A stretch of 22,775 bases of DNA from an uncultured Eubacteriales bacterium (GCA_902796565.1 CADBPP010000194.1:1-22775), one strand, 5' to 3'; positions 8,153 through 16,213 are shown, counted from the stretch's first letter. The notes: generated from the sequence alone by a model not told the origin. Program-made: numbers and translations.

Positions 8153-8175
8153 GCATTTTCTGTAATATGTCAGGA

Positions 8176-9528
8176 TTATTCCGCTGCCTCTTCCTTGGCC
8201 TTCTTCTCCTCCTTTGAGGTGTCGGCCTTGCTGAGCAGGAAGTCGATGAGCTTCGAGCGCTTGATGCCGGTCATGACATAGTCCTTGAGATAATCCTTCT
8301 CCTCGCACTCCTTCTTGAAGTCCTCGACGCTCTGGCCCATGCGGGAAGCGTATGTCTCGCACTCCTTGTCGAATTCCTCGTCGGACACGGGCAGGTCTTC
8401 CTTCTTCAAGATCTCCTCCACGATGAGCTCGGTGCGCAGGTCTCTGTCGGCCTGGCGTCTGAAGACTCCCATGAACATCTCATTGGCCTGCGCCTGATCC
8501 TCGATGCCGCTCTGCAGCGCAGCGAACTTGTAGTAGGTCTCGGGATCGATGCCGCGGCTCTGTATCTGCGCGTCATTGTCCTCCTTGAGAGCCATGGCCC
8601 TTTCCTCAACGTATCTGGGGGGCAGGTCGATCTCGGTCTTGTCCAGAAGCTCCTCGAAGATCTTGTTGGCCGCGTTGTCCCTGAGTTCCTTGGTCTTGCT
8701 CTCCTTGATCTCCTCCTTGAGGTGCGCCTTCATGTCCTCGAGATTCTCGTATCCGAGATCGATGGCGAATTCATCGTCAGCCTCGGGGTAGATCTTTCTC
8801 TGGACAGCCTTGACCTCGCACTTGAAGACGGCATCCTTGCCCTTGAGGTTCTCGGCGTGATACTCCTCGGGGAACGTGACCTTGACGTCGACCTTCTGTC
8901 CGGCCTTCTTGCCGATCAGCTGATCCTCGAATCCGGGGATGAAGGTATCGCTGCCCAGCACCAGGGAGTAATCCTCTCCCTTTCCGCCCTCGAAGGCTAC
9001 TCCGTCCACAAAGCCCTCGAAGTCGATGATCACGGTATCATCCTTCTTGCTCTTTGTGTCGTCGAGAGTCTCAAGACGGGAATCCTTTTCCTGCAGATCC
9101 TTTATCTTTGCGTCGAGATCCGCCTTCTTGAAGGTGTACTTCAGGGGGCCGACCTTGATGCCCTTGTATTCAGCCAGCTCGAACTGGGGATGAAGGGCAA
9201 TGTCCACGGTGAGCACGGCTCCGTTGTCGCCCACCTCGTTGATCTCCACCAGTGTGGGGGAAGCGACGGCGTCGAATTCTCCTTCCTTGAGGCATGCGCC
9301 GTAGGCATCGGGGAAGCACTCGTCGATGGCGTCCTCATAGAACACTCCCTTGCCGTATCTCTGCTCGATGATGGCCAGGGGAGCCTTGCCCTTTCTGAAT
9401 CCGGGTATATTGAAACGGCTCTTGTTGCGGTTGTAGACCTTGACTATCGCTCTGTCGAAATCCTCCTTCGGGATCGTGAGCTTTACTCTTGCTACATTCT
9501 TTTCGTTGGAAACAAGCTCAAAAGTCAT
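8176..9528 (-). CDS. tig: Trigger factor, ribosome-bound chaperone and peptidyl-prolyl isomerase
   Basis: A 450-residue chaperone that binds the ribosome exit tunnel and shields new chains. The ribosome-docking signature G-F-R-K-G-K-A-P lies at residues 43-50. The FKBP-type isomerase domain follows (about 150-240, with D-F-E-G-F-V-D-G), then the helical C-terminal chaperone domain. The extreme C-terminus is a short Lys/Glu-rich tail. An AGGAG ribosome site lies 7 bases before the ATG. It is the first gene of the tig-clpP-clpX cluster. The AT-rich 88-base gap upstream must hold its promoter. Confidence 0.97.
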   Translation of the reverse strand: MTFELVSNEKNVARVKLTIPKEDFDRAIVKVYNRNKSRFNIPGFRKGKAPLAIIEQRYGKGVFYEDAIDECFPDAYGACLKEGEFDAVASPTLVEINEVGDNGAVLTVDIALHPQFELAEYKGIKVGPLKYTFKKADLDAKIKDLQEKDSRLETLDDTKSKKDDTVIIDFEGFVDGVAFEGGKGEDYSLVLGSDTFIPGFEDQLIGKKAGQKVDVKVTFPEEYHAENLKGKDAVFKCEVKAVQRKIYPEADDEFAIDLGYENLEDMKAHLKEEIKESKTKELRDNAANKIFEELLDKTEIDLPPRYVEERAMALKEDNDAQIQSRGIDPETYYKFAALQSGIEDQAQANEMFMGVFRRQADRDLRTELIVEEILKKEDLPVSDEEFDKECETYASRMGQSVEDFKKECEEKDYLKDYVMTGIKRSKLIDFLLSKADTSKEEKKAKEEAAE

Positions 9529-9568
9529 TTTATTCTCCTATCTTTCTATTCGCTTTGTCAACTTGTAT

Positions 9569-9606
9569 ATAATATCACATTTCATTTTCGTAAGAAAATA
9601 TAAATG
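9569..9606 (-). promoter_or_regulatory. Probable tig promoter region with an AT-rich inverted repeat
   Basis: The 88-base gap before tig is AT-rich. A TATTAT box on the minus strand (9569-9574) would start RNA about 34 bases before the tig ATG. Its -35 match is poor (TTTCTT at 9592-9597). An imperfect inverted repeat (CATTTCATTTTC at 9578-9589, GAAAATATAAATG at 9594-9606) covers the -35 region and could be a regulator site or the weak end signal of the upstream operon. A perfect TTGACA at 9556-9561 is too close to the start codon to be used as a -35 box. Confidence 0.3.
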
Positions 9607-9616
9607 CCACATTATT

Positions 9617-10111
9617 TCAATTTGTATCCCCCGTCTCGCCCTCCTGTCCGGCTTCGTCCTGACCGGCGAGATCCCCGGCAGGGACGTATTCATGGAATAG
9701 CTCCGCGGGCACGGAGCACCTCATCACCGCGAGGCCGTGTTCCAGCGACACGATGTCCTCAAAGACCTCCAGCGTGACGATCCTGCCGTCGGAAAGCAGG
9801 AGCTCTCCCCAGCAGAGGGGCTCCCCATCCGGCATGGCGGCCGGATACTGCCGGTCCAGCTGAGAGAGCAGCCCGGAAAGAAGAGCCTCATCCTCGGTGA
9901 CGCACACGTCGTGCACCATGGAATAGTAGGGCTCGCCGCTAAAGGTGAACAGATGCAGCGACACCGCTTCGGCATCTGAAAGCCCCAGCTTCAGATAATC
10001 GCTCTGGGCGGAGGATACCGGCACGGACACGATGATAAGGGCTATCAGAGCCGCCCAGATGAGAAGCCTTGCGGCGAGGCCCCGTCCGTCAGACCAGTTC
10101 GAGGTATTCAT
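9617..10111 (-). CDS. Unknown small exported or membrane-anchored protein
   Basis: I do not recognise this 164-residue protein. Residues 1-14 are polar with two arginines, then one hydrophobic segment (about 16-33, L-L-I-W-A-A-L-I-A-L-I-I-V-S-V-P-V-S) ends in S-S-A-Q-S, which fits a signal peptide or signal anchor. The remaining 125 residues are acidic, with an E-L-L-L-S-D-G-R-I-V-T-L-E-V strand-rich stretch and a Glu/Gly/Asp-rich end. The start lies 23 bases inside the ABC-F gene, so it is probably translated by coupling; no clear ribosome site is seen. It closes the mtnN-rbgA-rnhB-ABC-F operon. No terminator is obvious after it. Confidence 0.65.
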   Translation of the reverse strand: MNTSNWSDGRGLAARLLIWAALIALIIVSVPVSSAQSDYLKLGLSDAEAVSLHLFTFSGEPYYSMVHDVCVTEDEALLSGLLSQLDRQYPAAMPDGEPLCWGELLLSDGRIVTLEVFEDIVSLEHGLAVMRCSVPAELFHEYVPAGDLAGQDEAGQEGETGDTN

Positions 10112-11672
10112 CGTATGTGCACATCTTGTCGCGGATGCCGTCGGGAGTTATCTCGATGATCCTGTTGGCCACGGTCTGGACGAACTCATGGTCATGGCAG
10201 GAGAACAGGACGATCCCCTTGAAGTCGATGAGGCCGTTGTTGAGGGCCGTGATGCTCTCGAGGTCCAGGTGGTTTGTGGGCTGGTCCATCACCAGCACGT
10301 TGGAACCGAACATCATCATCCTGGAGAGCATGCATCTTACCTTTTCCCCTCCGGAAAGCACCCTGACGGGCTTGAAGACCTCCTCCTGGGAGAAGAGCAT
10401 CCTGCCCAGGAAGCTCCTCAGATAGGTCTCGGTGGTGTCCCTGGCATACTGCTCCAGCCATTTGAGGATGGTGAGATCCCCGTCGCTGAAGTAGGCGGAA
10501 TTGTCTATCGGGAAGTAGCTGGTGGAAACGGTGCTGCCCCACTTGAAGGTCCCCTCATCCGGCTCCAGCTCTCCCATGATGATCCTGAAGAGGATCGTCG
10601 GGGCCAGGTCGTTGTCGCCGATGAAGGCGATCTTGTCGTCCCGGTTCACCCTGAAGCTGACATTGTTCAGGAGCTTCACGCCGTCCACGGTCTTGGAGAT
10701 GCCCTCAACGGTGAGGATCTCCTTGCCGGGCTCGCGGTCCATCTCGAATCCCACCCAGGGATAGCGGCGGGAGGAGGCGGGCAGCTGCTCGATCTGGATC
10801 TTCTCCAACAGCTTCTTTCTGGAAGTGGCCTGGCGGGACTTGGACTTGTTGGCGGAGAAGCGGGCTATGAAGGTCTGCAGCTCCTTTATCTTGTCTTCCT
10901 TCTTCTTGTTCTGGTTCTTTATCATCCTCTGGATAAGCTGGGACGAGTCGTACCAGAACTCGTAGTTTCCGATGTACAGCTTGATCATGCCGTAGTCGAT
11001 GTCCACGATGTGGGTGCATACGGCGTTGAGGAAATGCCTGTCATGGGACACCACTATCACCGTGCCCGGGAAATCGATGAGGAATTCCTCCAGCCAGTTG
11101 ACCGACGCGATGTCGATACCGTTGGTGGGCTCGTCCAGCAATATGATGTCGGGGTTCCCGAAAAGGGCCTGGCAAAGAAGTATCTTGACCTTCTCCTTCT
11201 CACCGAGGCTCGACATCTGGCGGTACAGAAGGTCGTCGGACAGCCCGAGGCCCTGCAGGAGCCTGGCGGCGTCGGACTCGCTGTTCCAGCCGTCCAGCTC
11301 GGCGTACTCGGCCTCCAGCTCGCTGGCCAGTATTCCGTCCTCCTCGGTGAAATCCTCCTTGGCGTACAGCGCGTCCTTCTGGCACTGAATCTCATAGAGC
11401 CTTTCATTGCCCATGACTATGGTGTCCAGCACCGTGTAGTCCTCGTAGGCGTAGTGATCCTGCTTGAGGACGGACATCCTCTCGTTTTCGGATTTGGACA
11501 CGGTACCGGTGGTGGGCTCCATCTCCCCCGCGAGGATCTTCAGAAGGGTGGACTTTCCGGCGCCGTTGGCGCCGATGATGCCGTAGCAGTTACCGCTGTT
11601 GAAGACGATGTTTCCCTCCTTGAAAAGGGTGTCAGCTCCGAAGCTGACGCTCAAATCTGTTATCTGCAGCAT
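10089..11672 (-). CDS. ABC-F family ATPase (YbiT/YkpA-like) with a degenerate second ATP site
   Basis: A 527-residue soluble protein with two ATPase domains and no membrane part; ABC-F proteins act on ribosomes as translation factors. Domain 1 has Walker A G-A-N-G-A-G-K-S-T (about 34-42), signature S-S-L-G-E-K-E-K and Walker B L-L-D-E-P-T-N. The charged inter-domain linker (about 240-290) is present. Domain 2 keeps signature L-S-G-G-E-K, but its P-loop reads G-D-N-D-L-A-P-T, lacking the lysine, and its Walker B reads V-M-D-Q-P-T-N-H-L-D, with Gln for catalytic Glu. I checked both against the nucleotides. So ATP site use is probably asymmetric. Overall order and length match YbiT/YkpA rather than antibiotic-resistance ABC-F types (from memory). 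It starts 15 bases after the rnhB stop, with a GGAG ribosome site. Confidence 0.93.
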   Translation of the reverse strand: MLQITDLSVSFGADTLFKEGNIVFNSGNCYGIIGANGAGKSTLLKILAGEMEPTTGTVSKSENERMSVLKQDHYAYEDYTVLDTIVMGNERLYEIQCQKDALYAKEDFTEEDGILASELEAEYAELDGWNSESDAARLLQGLGLSDDLLYRQMSSLGEKEKVKILLCQALFGNPDIILLDEPTNGIDIASVNWLEEFLIDFPGTVIVVSHDRHFLNAVCTHIVDIDYGMIKLYIGNYEFWYDSSQLIQRMIKNQNKKKEDKIKELQTFIARFSANKSKSRQATSRKKLLEKIQIEQLPASSRRYPWVGFEMDREPGKEILTVEGISKTVDGVKLLNNVSFRVNRDDKIAFIGDNDLAPTILFRIIMGELEPDEGTFKWGSTVSTSYFPIDNSAYFSDGDLTILKWLEQYARDTTETYLRSFLGRMLFSQEEVFKPVRVLSGGEKVRCMLSRMMMFGSNVLVMDQPTNHLDLESITALNNGLIDFKGIVLFSCHDHEFVQTVANRIIEITPDGIRDKMCTYDEYLELV

Positions 11673-11687
11673 GATATTCTCCGTTTT

Positions 11688-12467
11688 TTAAATAATGTTA
11701 CCTATGAATGTTTTTCTGTGTATCGGGCTCGGCCCGTACTTTTTCAGGGCTTCGATGTGCTCCGCCGTGCCGTATCCCTTGTTGGAAGAAAGGTGATACT
11801 CCGGATACAGGCTGTCGTACTCGTACATCATATGGTCCCTGGTGACCTTGGCCACTATGCTGGCGGCGGCGATGGAATACACCTTCGCGTCCCCCTTGAT
11901 GATGCTGCGCTGGGGGATATCGGTATCCACCTTCAGCGCGTCCAGCAGTACGAATGCCGGCTTCACTTTTATTCGGGACAGGCTCTCCTCCACCGTGCGG
12001 ATGGTCGCCCTGAGGATGTTAATCTCGTCTATCACATCAGGTCCCGCCACCCCCACTTCGCAGGCGACGGCGTTCTGGGTGATGATCCTGAAGAGCTCCT
12101 CCCTTTTCTTTTCCGTGAGTTTCTTCGAATCGTTGATCCACAATTCGCTGAAGTCCTCCGGGAGTATCAGGGTGCAGCTCACCACCGGGCCGCACAGGGG
12201 CCCCCTTCCCGCTTCATCCACGCCGGCGACGGGGCTGATCCCGCTTTCGATCAGTTCGGTCTCCATACGGCGCATCTGCCCGATCCTCTCCCGTTCCCTC
12301 AGAAGGGATGCGATCCTCTTTTCCAGTGAGGAGGCGAGCTTTCTGACGCCTTCCCTGGGATCCTGCCCCATCATCCGGGCAAGCTCCTCCAGTTCCTCCG
12401 GGGAAGCGGCGGAAGCCTCCTCCCTGAGCTCTCTGAGGCTCATCAGCGAAATATCCTTTTTCAGCAT
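11688..12467 (-). CDS. rnhB: Ribonuclease HII
   Basis: A 259-residue enzyme that cuts the RNA strand of RNA-DNA hybrids and removes single ribonucleotides from DNA. The motif V-D-E-A-G-R-G-P-L-C-G-P begins at residue 83, giving catalytic Asp84 and Glu85. The other acidic residues sit in L-L-D-A-L-K-V-D and A-K-V-T-R-D. A 75-residue helical N-terminal extension precedes the catalytic domain, as in Bacillus RnhB. A longer in-frame start at 12545 is rejected: the ATG at 12467 has a GGTGGAG ribosome site and overlaps the rbgA stop by 7 bases. The rbgA-rnhB order is conserved in Firmicutes. Confidence 0.96.
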   Translation of the reverse strand: MLKKDISLMSLRELREEASAASPEELEELARMMGQDPREGVRKLASSLEKRIASLLRERERIGQMRRMETELIESGISPVAGVDEAGRGPLCGPVVSCTLILPEDFSELWINDSKKLTEKKREELFRIITQNAVACEVGVAGPDVIDEINILRATIRTVEESLSRIKVKPAFVLLDALKVDTDIPQRSIIKGDAKVYSIAAASIVAKVTRDHMMYEYDSLYPEYHLSSNKGYGTAEHIEALKKYGPSPIHRKTFIGNII

Positions 12468-13291
12468 CGCTCCACCCCGGGCATGCACATCATGACCTTT
12501 CCGATGGTCCCTGCGCGGAACTCGTCTATCACGGTGGAGGCGCATCTTTCATAATCGTATTCCCCTCCCTTAAGGATGAAGCCCCGTTTTGAGGCGATGG
12601 CTTCATAGATCTGAAGGGGGCTCATGCCGCCGATGTCTATCCTGTAGCGCTCCGAAAGAAGCGAAGGATAATTCCGGGACATGAAATCTATTATCTCCAG
12701 TGCCAGGTCCTCCCTATCGAGGATGGTGTCCTTGACGCATCCGATGGAGGCCAGGATCACTCCGTCTTCGGGCTCGACGAACTTCGGAGGCAATACTCCC
12801 GGGGTATCCAGCAGGTAGAACTCATCGGAGCGTATCCAGTTGGTGCCCCTGGTCACGCCGGGGATGTCCCCCGTCTTCGCGCTCCCCTTGCGGCACAGGG
12901 TGTTTATGAGAAGGGACTTGCCCACATTGGGGATGCCCGCCACGATAGCCCTGGCTTCACGTTCGAACTTGAAGGTCTTCTTCAGGGCCTTGAGGTAAGC
13001 CGTGACCTGGGAGATGCCCTCCCGGCTGACGCAGTCTGTGAAGAACACGTCATCCCCTCTGTCCCTGTAATAGGCCCGCCACTTTTCGATGCCCGCCGGA
13101 TCCGCCAGGGACATCTTGTTGTAAACGGTGATGCGTCTCTTGCTGCCGATGCTTTTGTAGAAGTCCGCGTTGACGCTCTTTTCCGGAGCCCTGGCGTCCC
13201 CCACTATTATCATCACATCGGCCTTGGAGGTCTCCTCCCTGATCTTCCTCTCGGCCTTGGCCATGTGGCCGGGATACCACTGGATCTGCAT
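12461..13291 (-). CDS. rbgA: Ribosome biogenesis GTPase A (RbgA/YlqF)
   Basis: A 276-residue circularly permuted GTPase that helps the late assembly of the 50S ribosomal subunit. The N-terminus M-Q-I-Q-W-Y-P-G-H-M is the family hallmark. Motif order is permuted: G4 at 58-61, G1 G-I-P-N-V-G-K-S at 119-126, G2 around P-G-V-T-R-G, and G3 D-T-P-G at 162-165. G4 reads N-K-M-S where N-K-x-D is usual; the nucleotides confirm this, so the base-specifying Asp is absent. A further Asp follows three residues later (N-K-M-S-L-A-D). The C-terminal helical RNA-binding domain is present. The ATG shares one base with the mtnN stop, and the gene ends inside rnhB, so the three are translationally coupled. Confidence 0.96.
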   Translation of the reverse strand: MQIQWYPGHMAKAERKIREETSKADVMIIVGDARAPEKSVNADFYKSIGSKRRITVYNKMSLADPAGIEKWRAYYRDRGDDVFFTDCVSREGISQVTAYLKALKKTFKFEREARAIVAGIPNVGKSLLINTLCRKGSAKTGDIPGVTRGTNWIRSDEFYLLDTPGVLPPKFVEPEDGVILASIGCVKDTILDREDLALEIIDFMSRNYPSLLSERYRIDIGGMSPLQIYEAIASKRGFILKGGEYDYERCASTVIDEFRAGTIGKVMMCMPGVERC

Positions 13292-13989
13292 CAGCAGACC
13301 TCCCCCGAGGTCAGGATGCCGGTGAGGATCTCGCCCAGGGAAGCGGAGGCGGAAACGATGTTGTTCCTGAACTCGTCCTCCCTCTCATCCTCGGAGCTGT
13401 CCCCGTCGCTGATGCCCTTGACCGCGGCGAATTCCGTGCCGTTTATAAGGCAGCACTCGGCAATGGCGGCGCACTCCATCTCGCAGCAGGCGGCCGGTCC
13501 GAACTGCCCGATGAGGAGCTTCTTTTCATCCGAGGATACGATCACCCTGTCCCCGGAAAGGACCCTTCCGAAGACCACGTTGCCGTAGGAGGAGTACTTC
13601 CTCCGGGCGGCGTCCAGGAATCTTTCTGAGCATTTCATCTCCACCACTCCCAGCTCGCACTGCTCTCCCTTTCTGTAGCCGAAGGCGGACGCGTCGAAAT
13701 CGTGCTGTACGATATCCTCCGCCACCACCACCGTGTTGACCCTTAAGGAATCATCCATCGAGCCGGATGTGCCTATGGAGATCACCATCGACGGACGGAA
13801 GGCGTCTATGATCTTCTGGGCGCAGATGGCGGCGGCCACCTTCCCGGTACCGCAGATGCCCGTGACGATGTCCGTGCCCGAAAGGACGTAGCGCCTGAAG
13901 GTGAAAACACCCTGCTTCACGTCTTCGATATGCTCGGCTTTGTCCAGGAACTGGAATTCGCTCTCCATGGATGCGATCACTGCTATCAT
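13291..13989 (-). CDS. mtnN: 5'-methylthioadenosine / S-adenosylhomocysteine nucleosidase
   Basis: A 232-residue enzyme that splits adenine from methylthioadenosine and S-adenosylhomocysteine, serving methyl-cycle cleanup and methionine salvage, and giving the AI-2 precursor where LuxS exists. Expected catalytic residues are present: Glu11 (M-E-S-E), Glu172 (E-M-E-C-A-A) and Asp195 (K-G-I-S-D). The A-F-G-Y segment of the family is also present. A TTG at 13995 is in frame, but the ATG at 13989 is 8 bases from AGGAG and is the better start. First gene of a leftward operon with rbgA, rnhB and the ABC-F gene. Its mRNA would begin with a small hairpin (14006-14022) just before the ribosome site. 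Confidence 0.95.
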   Translation of the reverse strand: MIAVIASMESEFQFLDKAEHIEDVKQGVFTFRRYVLSGTDIVTGICGTGKVAAAICAQKIIDAFRPSMVISIGTSGSMDDSLRVNTVVVAEDIVQHDFDASAFGYRKGEQCELGVVEMKCSERFLDAARRKYSSYGNVVFGRVLSGDRVIVSSDEKKLLIGQFGPAACCEMECAAIAECCLINGTEFAAVKGISDGDSSEDEREDEFRNNIVSASASLGEILTGILTSGEVC

Positions 13990-14005
13990 AGTCAATTCTC
14001 CTTTT

Positions 14006-14022
14006 GGGGCTCATAATGCCCC
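14006..14022 (-). other. 5'-leader hairpin of the mtnN operon
   Basis: GGGGC, 7-base loop, GCCCC (arms 14018-14022 and 14006-14010 on the minus strand) lies between the predicted start of transcription (about 14025) and the AGGAG of mtnN. A hairpin at the very 5' end can protect mRNA from decay or tune access to the ribosome site; that role is inference. Confidence 0.45.
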
Positions 14023-14031
14023 TGAGAATAA

Positions 14032-14066
14032 ATTATACCATATGTCAGCGCCTTTTGTGGTATAAT
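14032..14066. promoter_or_regulatory. Back-to-back divergent extended -10 promoters for mtnN and pdp
   Basis: TGGTATAAT occurs once on each strand (plus 14058-14066, minus 14040-14032) as a perfect 9-bp inverted repeat with a 17-base spacer. Each copy is an exact extended -10 box (TGnTATAAT), one facing pdp and the other facing mtnN. Neither has a good -35 box, as expected for extended -10 promoters. The two RNA polymerase footprints overlap, so both cannot be occupied at once. Confidence 0.75.
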
Positions 14067-14101
14067 TCACTTAATCAACAGACTGCGGAGCGTGCGTTTT
14101 T

Positions 14102-15406
14102 ATGAACATGTACGAAATCATAACAAAGAAAAAACAGGGGCTGCCCCTTACGGCGGAGGAGATAGGATTCTTCGTCTCCGGTGTGACGGACGGAAGCATC
14201 CCCGACTATCAGACCAGCGCCCTTCTCATGGCCATCTGTCTTAGGGGGATGGACGATGAGGAGACGTTCCTTCTCACCGACGCCATGACCCATTCGGGAG
14301 ACACCCTGGATCTTTCCGCGATCGAGGGCATCAAGGCCGACAAGCATTCCACCGGAGGCGTGGGCGACAAGACCACGCTGGTGCTGGCGCCCATGCTGGC
14401 CTGCTGCGGCCTCAAGGTGGCCAAGATGAGCGGCAGGGGCCTCGGACACACCGGAGGCACCATAGACAAGCTGGAGAGCATTCCGGGCTTTTCCACCTCC
14501 ATGTCCGACGACGACTTCATCAGGACGGTGCGCGAGCACGGCATCACAGTGGTGGGACAGACTGCGGACCTGGCCCCCGCTGACAAGAAGCTGTATGCCT
14601 TAAGGGACGTCACCGCTACCATCGACAACATTTCCCTTATAACATCATCCATCATGAGCAAGAAGCTGGCCTGCGGGGCCGACTGTCTCGTACTGGACGT
14701 CAAGACCGGCAGCGGCGCCTTCATGAAGACGGTGGACGACGCCAGGCAGCTGGGGAGAAAGATGGTGGACATCGGCAGAAGGGCCGGGAAAAAGGTGGGC
14801 TGCGTCATCAGCGACATGAACCAGCCCCTGGGCACCCATGTGGGCAACGCCATCGAGGTCAATGAGGCCGTGGAGACCCTCAGGGGCCGCGGCTCGGAGG
14901 AGCTGAGGCATCTGTGCCTCGTACTGGGAAGCGTTCTGCTGGTGAATGCCGGCATAGCAAAGGACCGCGCCGAATCCGAGGGCATGCTCTCCGCGAGCCT
15001 CGATTCCGGAAGGGCCCTCTCCAAGTTCATGGAGTTCGTCACGGCCCAGGGCGGGGACACCTCCGTATTCGACGGGGAGCGTCTTCTTCCCGTGGCGCCC
15101 CTCAGTATGGACGTGCTCTCCCCCGCGGACGGGTATGTGAGCAGCATCTCCTGCGCCGACGTGGGGATGGCGTCCCTTCTCACCGGAGCGGGGCGGGAAA
15201 CGAAGGACGACGTGCTGGATCTTTCTGCGGGACTCATCGTGCACAGAAAGGTGGGTGACAGGGTAAGAAAGGGCGATGCGATCGCCACGGTCTATTCCTC
15301 GGATGAAAAAAAGCTTGAAAGCGCCGCGGCAAAGCTTCTGGACGCATATGAATTCTCCCAGGAAGAGACGGAGCCGTTAAGGCTCATCCATGAGATCATC
15401 ATGTGA
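14102..15406 (+). CDS. pdp: Pyrimidine-nucleoside phosphorylase
   Basis: A 434-residue enzyme that splits uridine, deoxyuridine or thymidine with phosphate into base and (deoxy)ribose 1-phosphate. The phosphate- and K+-binding stretch K-H-S-T-G-G-V-G-D-K lies at 81-90. The family signature S-G-R-G-L-G-H-T-G-G-T lies at 110-120. The C-terminal domain with V-G-D-R-V-R-K-G-D-A-I-A is complete. Length matches Bacillus Pdp; DeoA-type thymidine phosphorylase is the close alternative. A GGAG ribosome site lies 11 bases before the ATG. It is read from the extended -10 promoter at 14058-14066 with a leader of about 30 bases and overlaps recX. Confidence 0.96.
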   Translation: MNMYEIITKKKQGLPLTAEEIGFFVSGVTDGSIPDYQTSALLMAICLRGMDDEETFLLTDAMTHSGDTLDLSAIEGIKADKHSTGGVGDKTTLVLAPMLACCGLKVAKMSGRGLGHTGGTIDKLESIPGFSTSMSDDDFIRTVREHGITVVGQTADLAPADKKLYALRDVTATIDNISLITSSIMSKKLACGADCLVLDVKTGSGAFMKTVDDARQLGRKMVDIGRRAGKKVGCVISDMNQPLGTHVGNAIEVNEAVETLRGRGSEELRHLCLVLGSVLLVNAGIAKDRAESEGMLSASLDSGRALSKFMEFVTAQGGDTSVFDGERLLPVAPLSMDVLSPADGYVSSISCADVGMASLLTGAGRETKDDVLDLSAGLIVHRKVGDRVRKGDAIATVYSSDEKKLESAAAKLLDAYEFSQEETEPLRLIHEIIM

Positions 15407-16203
15407 GGCATATCTTGATAGTAAACGCCGTAAGAAAACGTAAAAGCGACGTGCTCCTGGAGTTCGGGGAGGACAGCGTCCTTCTGATAGACCCAGCACT
15501 GGTAAAAAAGTTCGGTCTCAGGCCGGACAGCGAATTCGACCTGGCGGAGCTCCTGAAACAGAACGAGCCCTTCTCCAGGAAAAGGGCCGCTTCCTGCGCC
15601 CTGGATTATCTTGAGAAAAGCTCCCGCAGCGTAAAGCAGCTCACGGAGCATCTCTTTTCAAAGAACCTGCAGGCTTCGGTCATAGAGGAAACGGTAAAGG
15701 AGCTCATCTCCAAAAATCTCCTCAACGACAGGGATCTTGCCTCCCGGGTGACGGAGAACATGATCTCCTCGGGAAAGAGCCTCAGAAAAACGAAGGAAAA
15801 GCTGTACAGGGCCGGCATCGGCCGGGAAGTGATAGCGGAAACGGCCTCCGCAGTGGACGGGACCGCCGAGAGAGGCAACCTCATGGAGTTCCTCAAAAGG
15901 AAAAATGAGTCGCTCAGACGAACTCCGCCCCTTCTCAGAAGGGAAAAGATGATACGAAGCGCCGTCTCCGCCGGCTTTTGTGCCTCGGACGCCTCAGGGA
16001 TAGCGGAGGAGCTCACCGCGGATGACGACCCCGCCGACTACGAAGACTACTACATGGAGCTGGGCCGCAGAAGGCTCAGGGCCCTGATGGATAAAGATCT
16101 TTCCGAGAAGGAGCTCAGGAAGCGCTTCGTCTCCGAGATGCGTAAAAAGGGCTCCCCCATGGGATTCATCGAAGAATGCCTCAGGGAAGCCGAAGACAGC
16201 TAA
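15403..16203 (+). CDS. recX: RecX-family regulator of RecA
   Basis: A 266-residue helical-repeat protein. RecX binds RecA filaments and limits or modulates recombination. Family features are the A-L-D-Y-L-E-K-S-S-R-S-V-K-Q-L segment (about 68-82), the L-I-S-K-N-L-L-N-D segment, and a C-terminal repeat ending K-G-S-P-M-G-F-I-E-E-C-L. The N-terminal 60 residues match the extra beta domain seen in Firmicute RecX. Start is uncertain: GTG at 15403 overlaps the pdp stop (GTGA), whereas TTG at 15415 has TGAGG 6 bases upstream. Either way translation is coupled to pdp. A terminator follows the stop. Confidence 0.9.
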   Translation: MRHILIVNAVRKRKSDVLLEFGEDSVLLIDPALVKKFGLRPDSEFDLAELLKQNEPFSRKRAASCALDYLEKSSRSVKQLTEHLFSKNLQASVIEETVKELISKNLLNDRDLASRVTENMISSGKSLRKTKEKLYRAGIGREVIAETASAVDGTAERGNLMEFLKRKNESLRRTPPLLRREKMIRSAVSAGFCASDASGIAEELTADDDPADYEDYYMELGRRRLRALMDKDLSEKELRKRFVSEMRKKGSPMGFIEECLREAEDS

Positions 16204-16213
16204 AGTGATGGAT

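Noticed and set aside
9556..9561. Perfect TTGACA upstream of tig
   Set aside because: A -10 box 17 bases downstream would fall on the ribosome site and start codon, so it cannot serve as the tig -35 box.
10032..12329. A very long plus-strand open frame (about 765 codons) across the ABC-F and rnhB region
   Set aside because: It lies opposite clear ABC-F, rnhB and exported-protein genes, its translation has no recognisable motif, and it arises from the GC-skewed third positions of the true genes.
12468..12545. N-terminal extension of RNase HII
   Set aside because: The extra 26 residues are Arg/His-rich, overlap rbgA, and lack a ribosome site; the ATG at 12467 has one.
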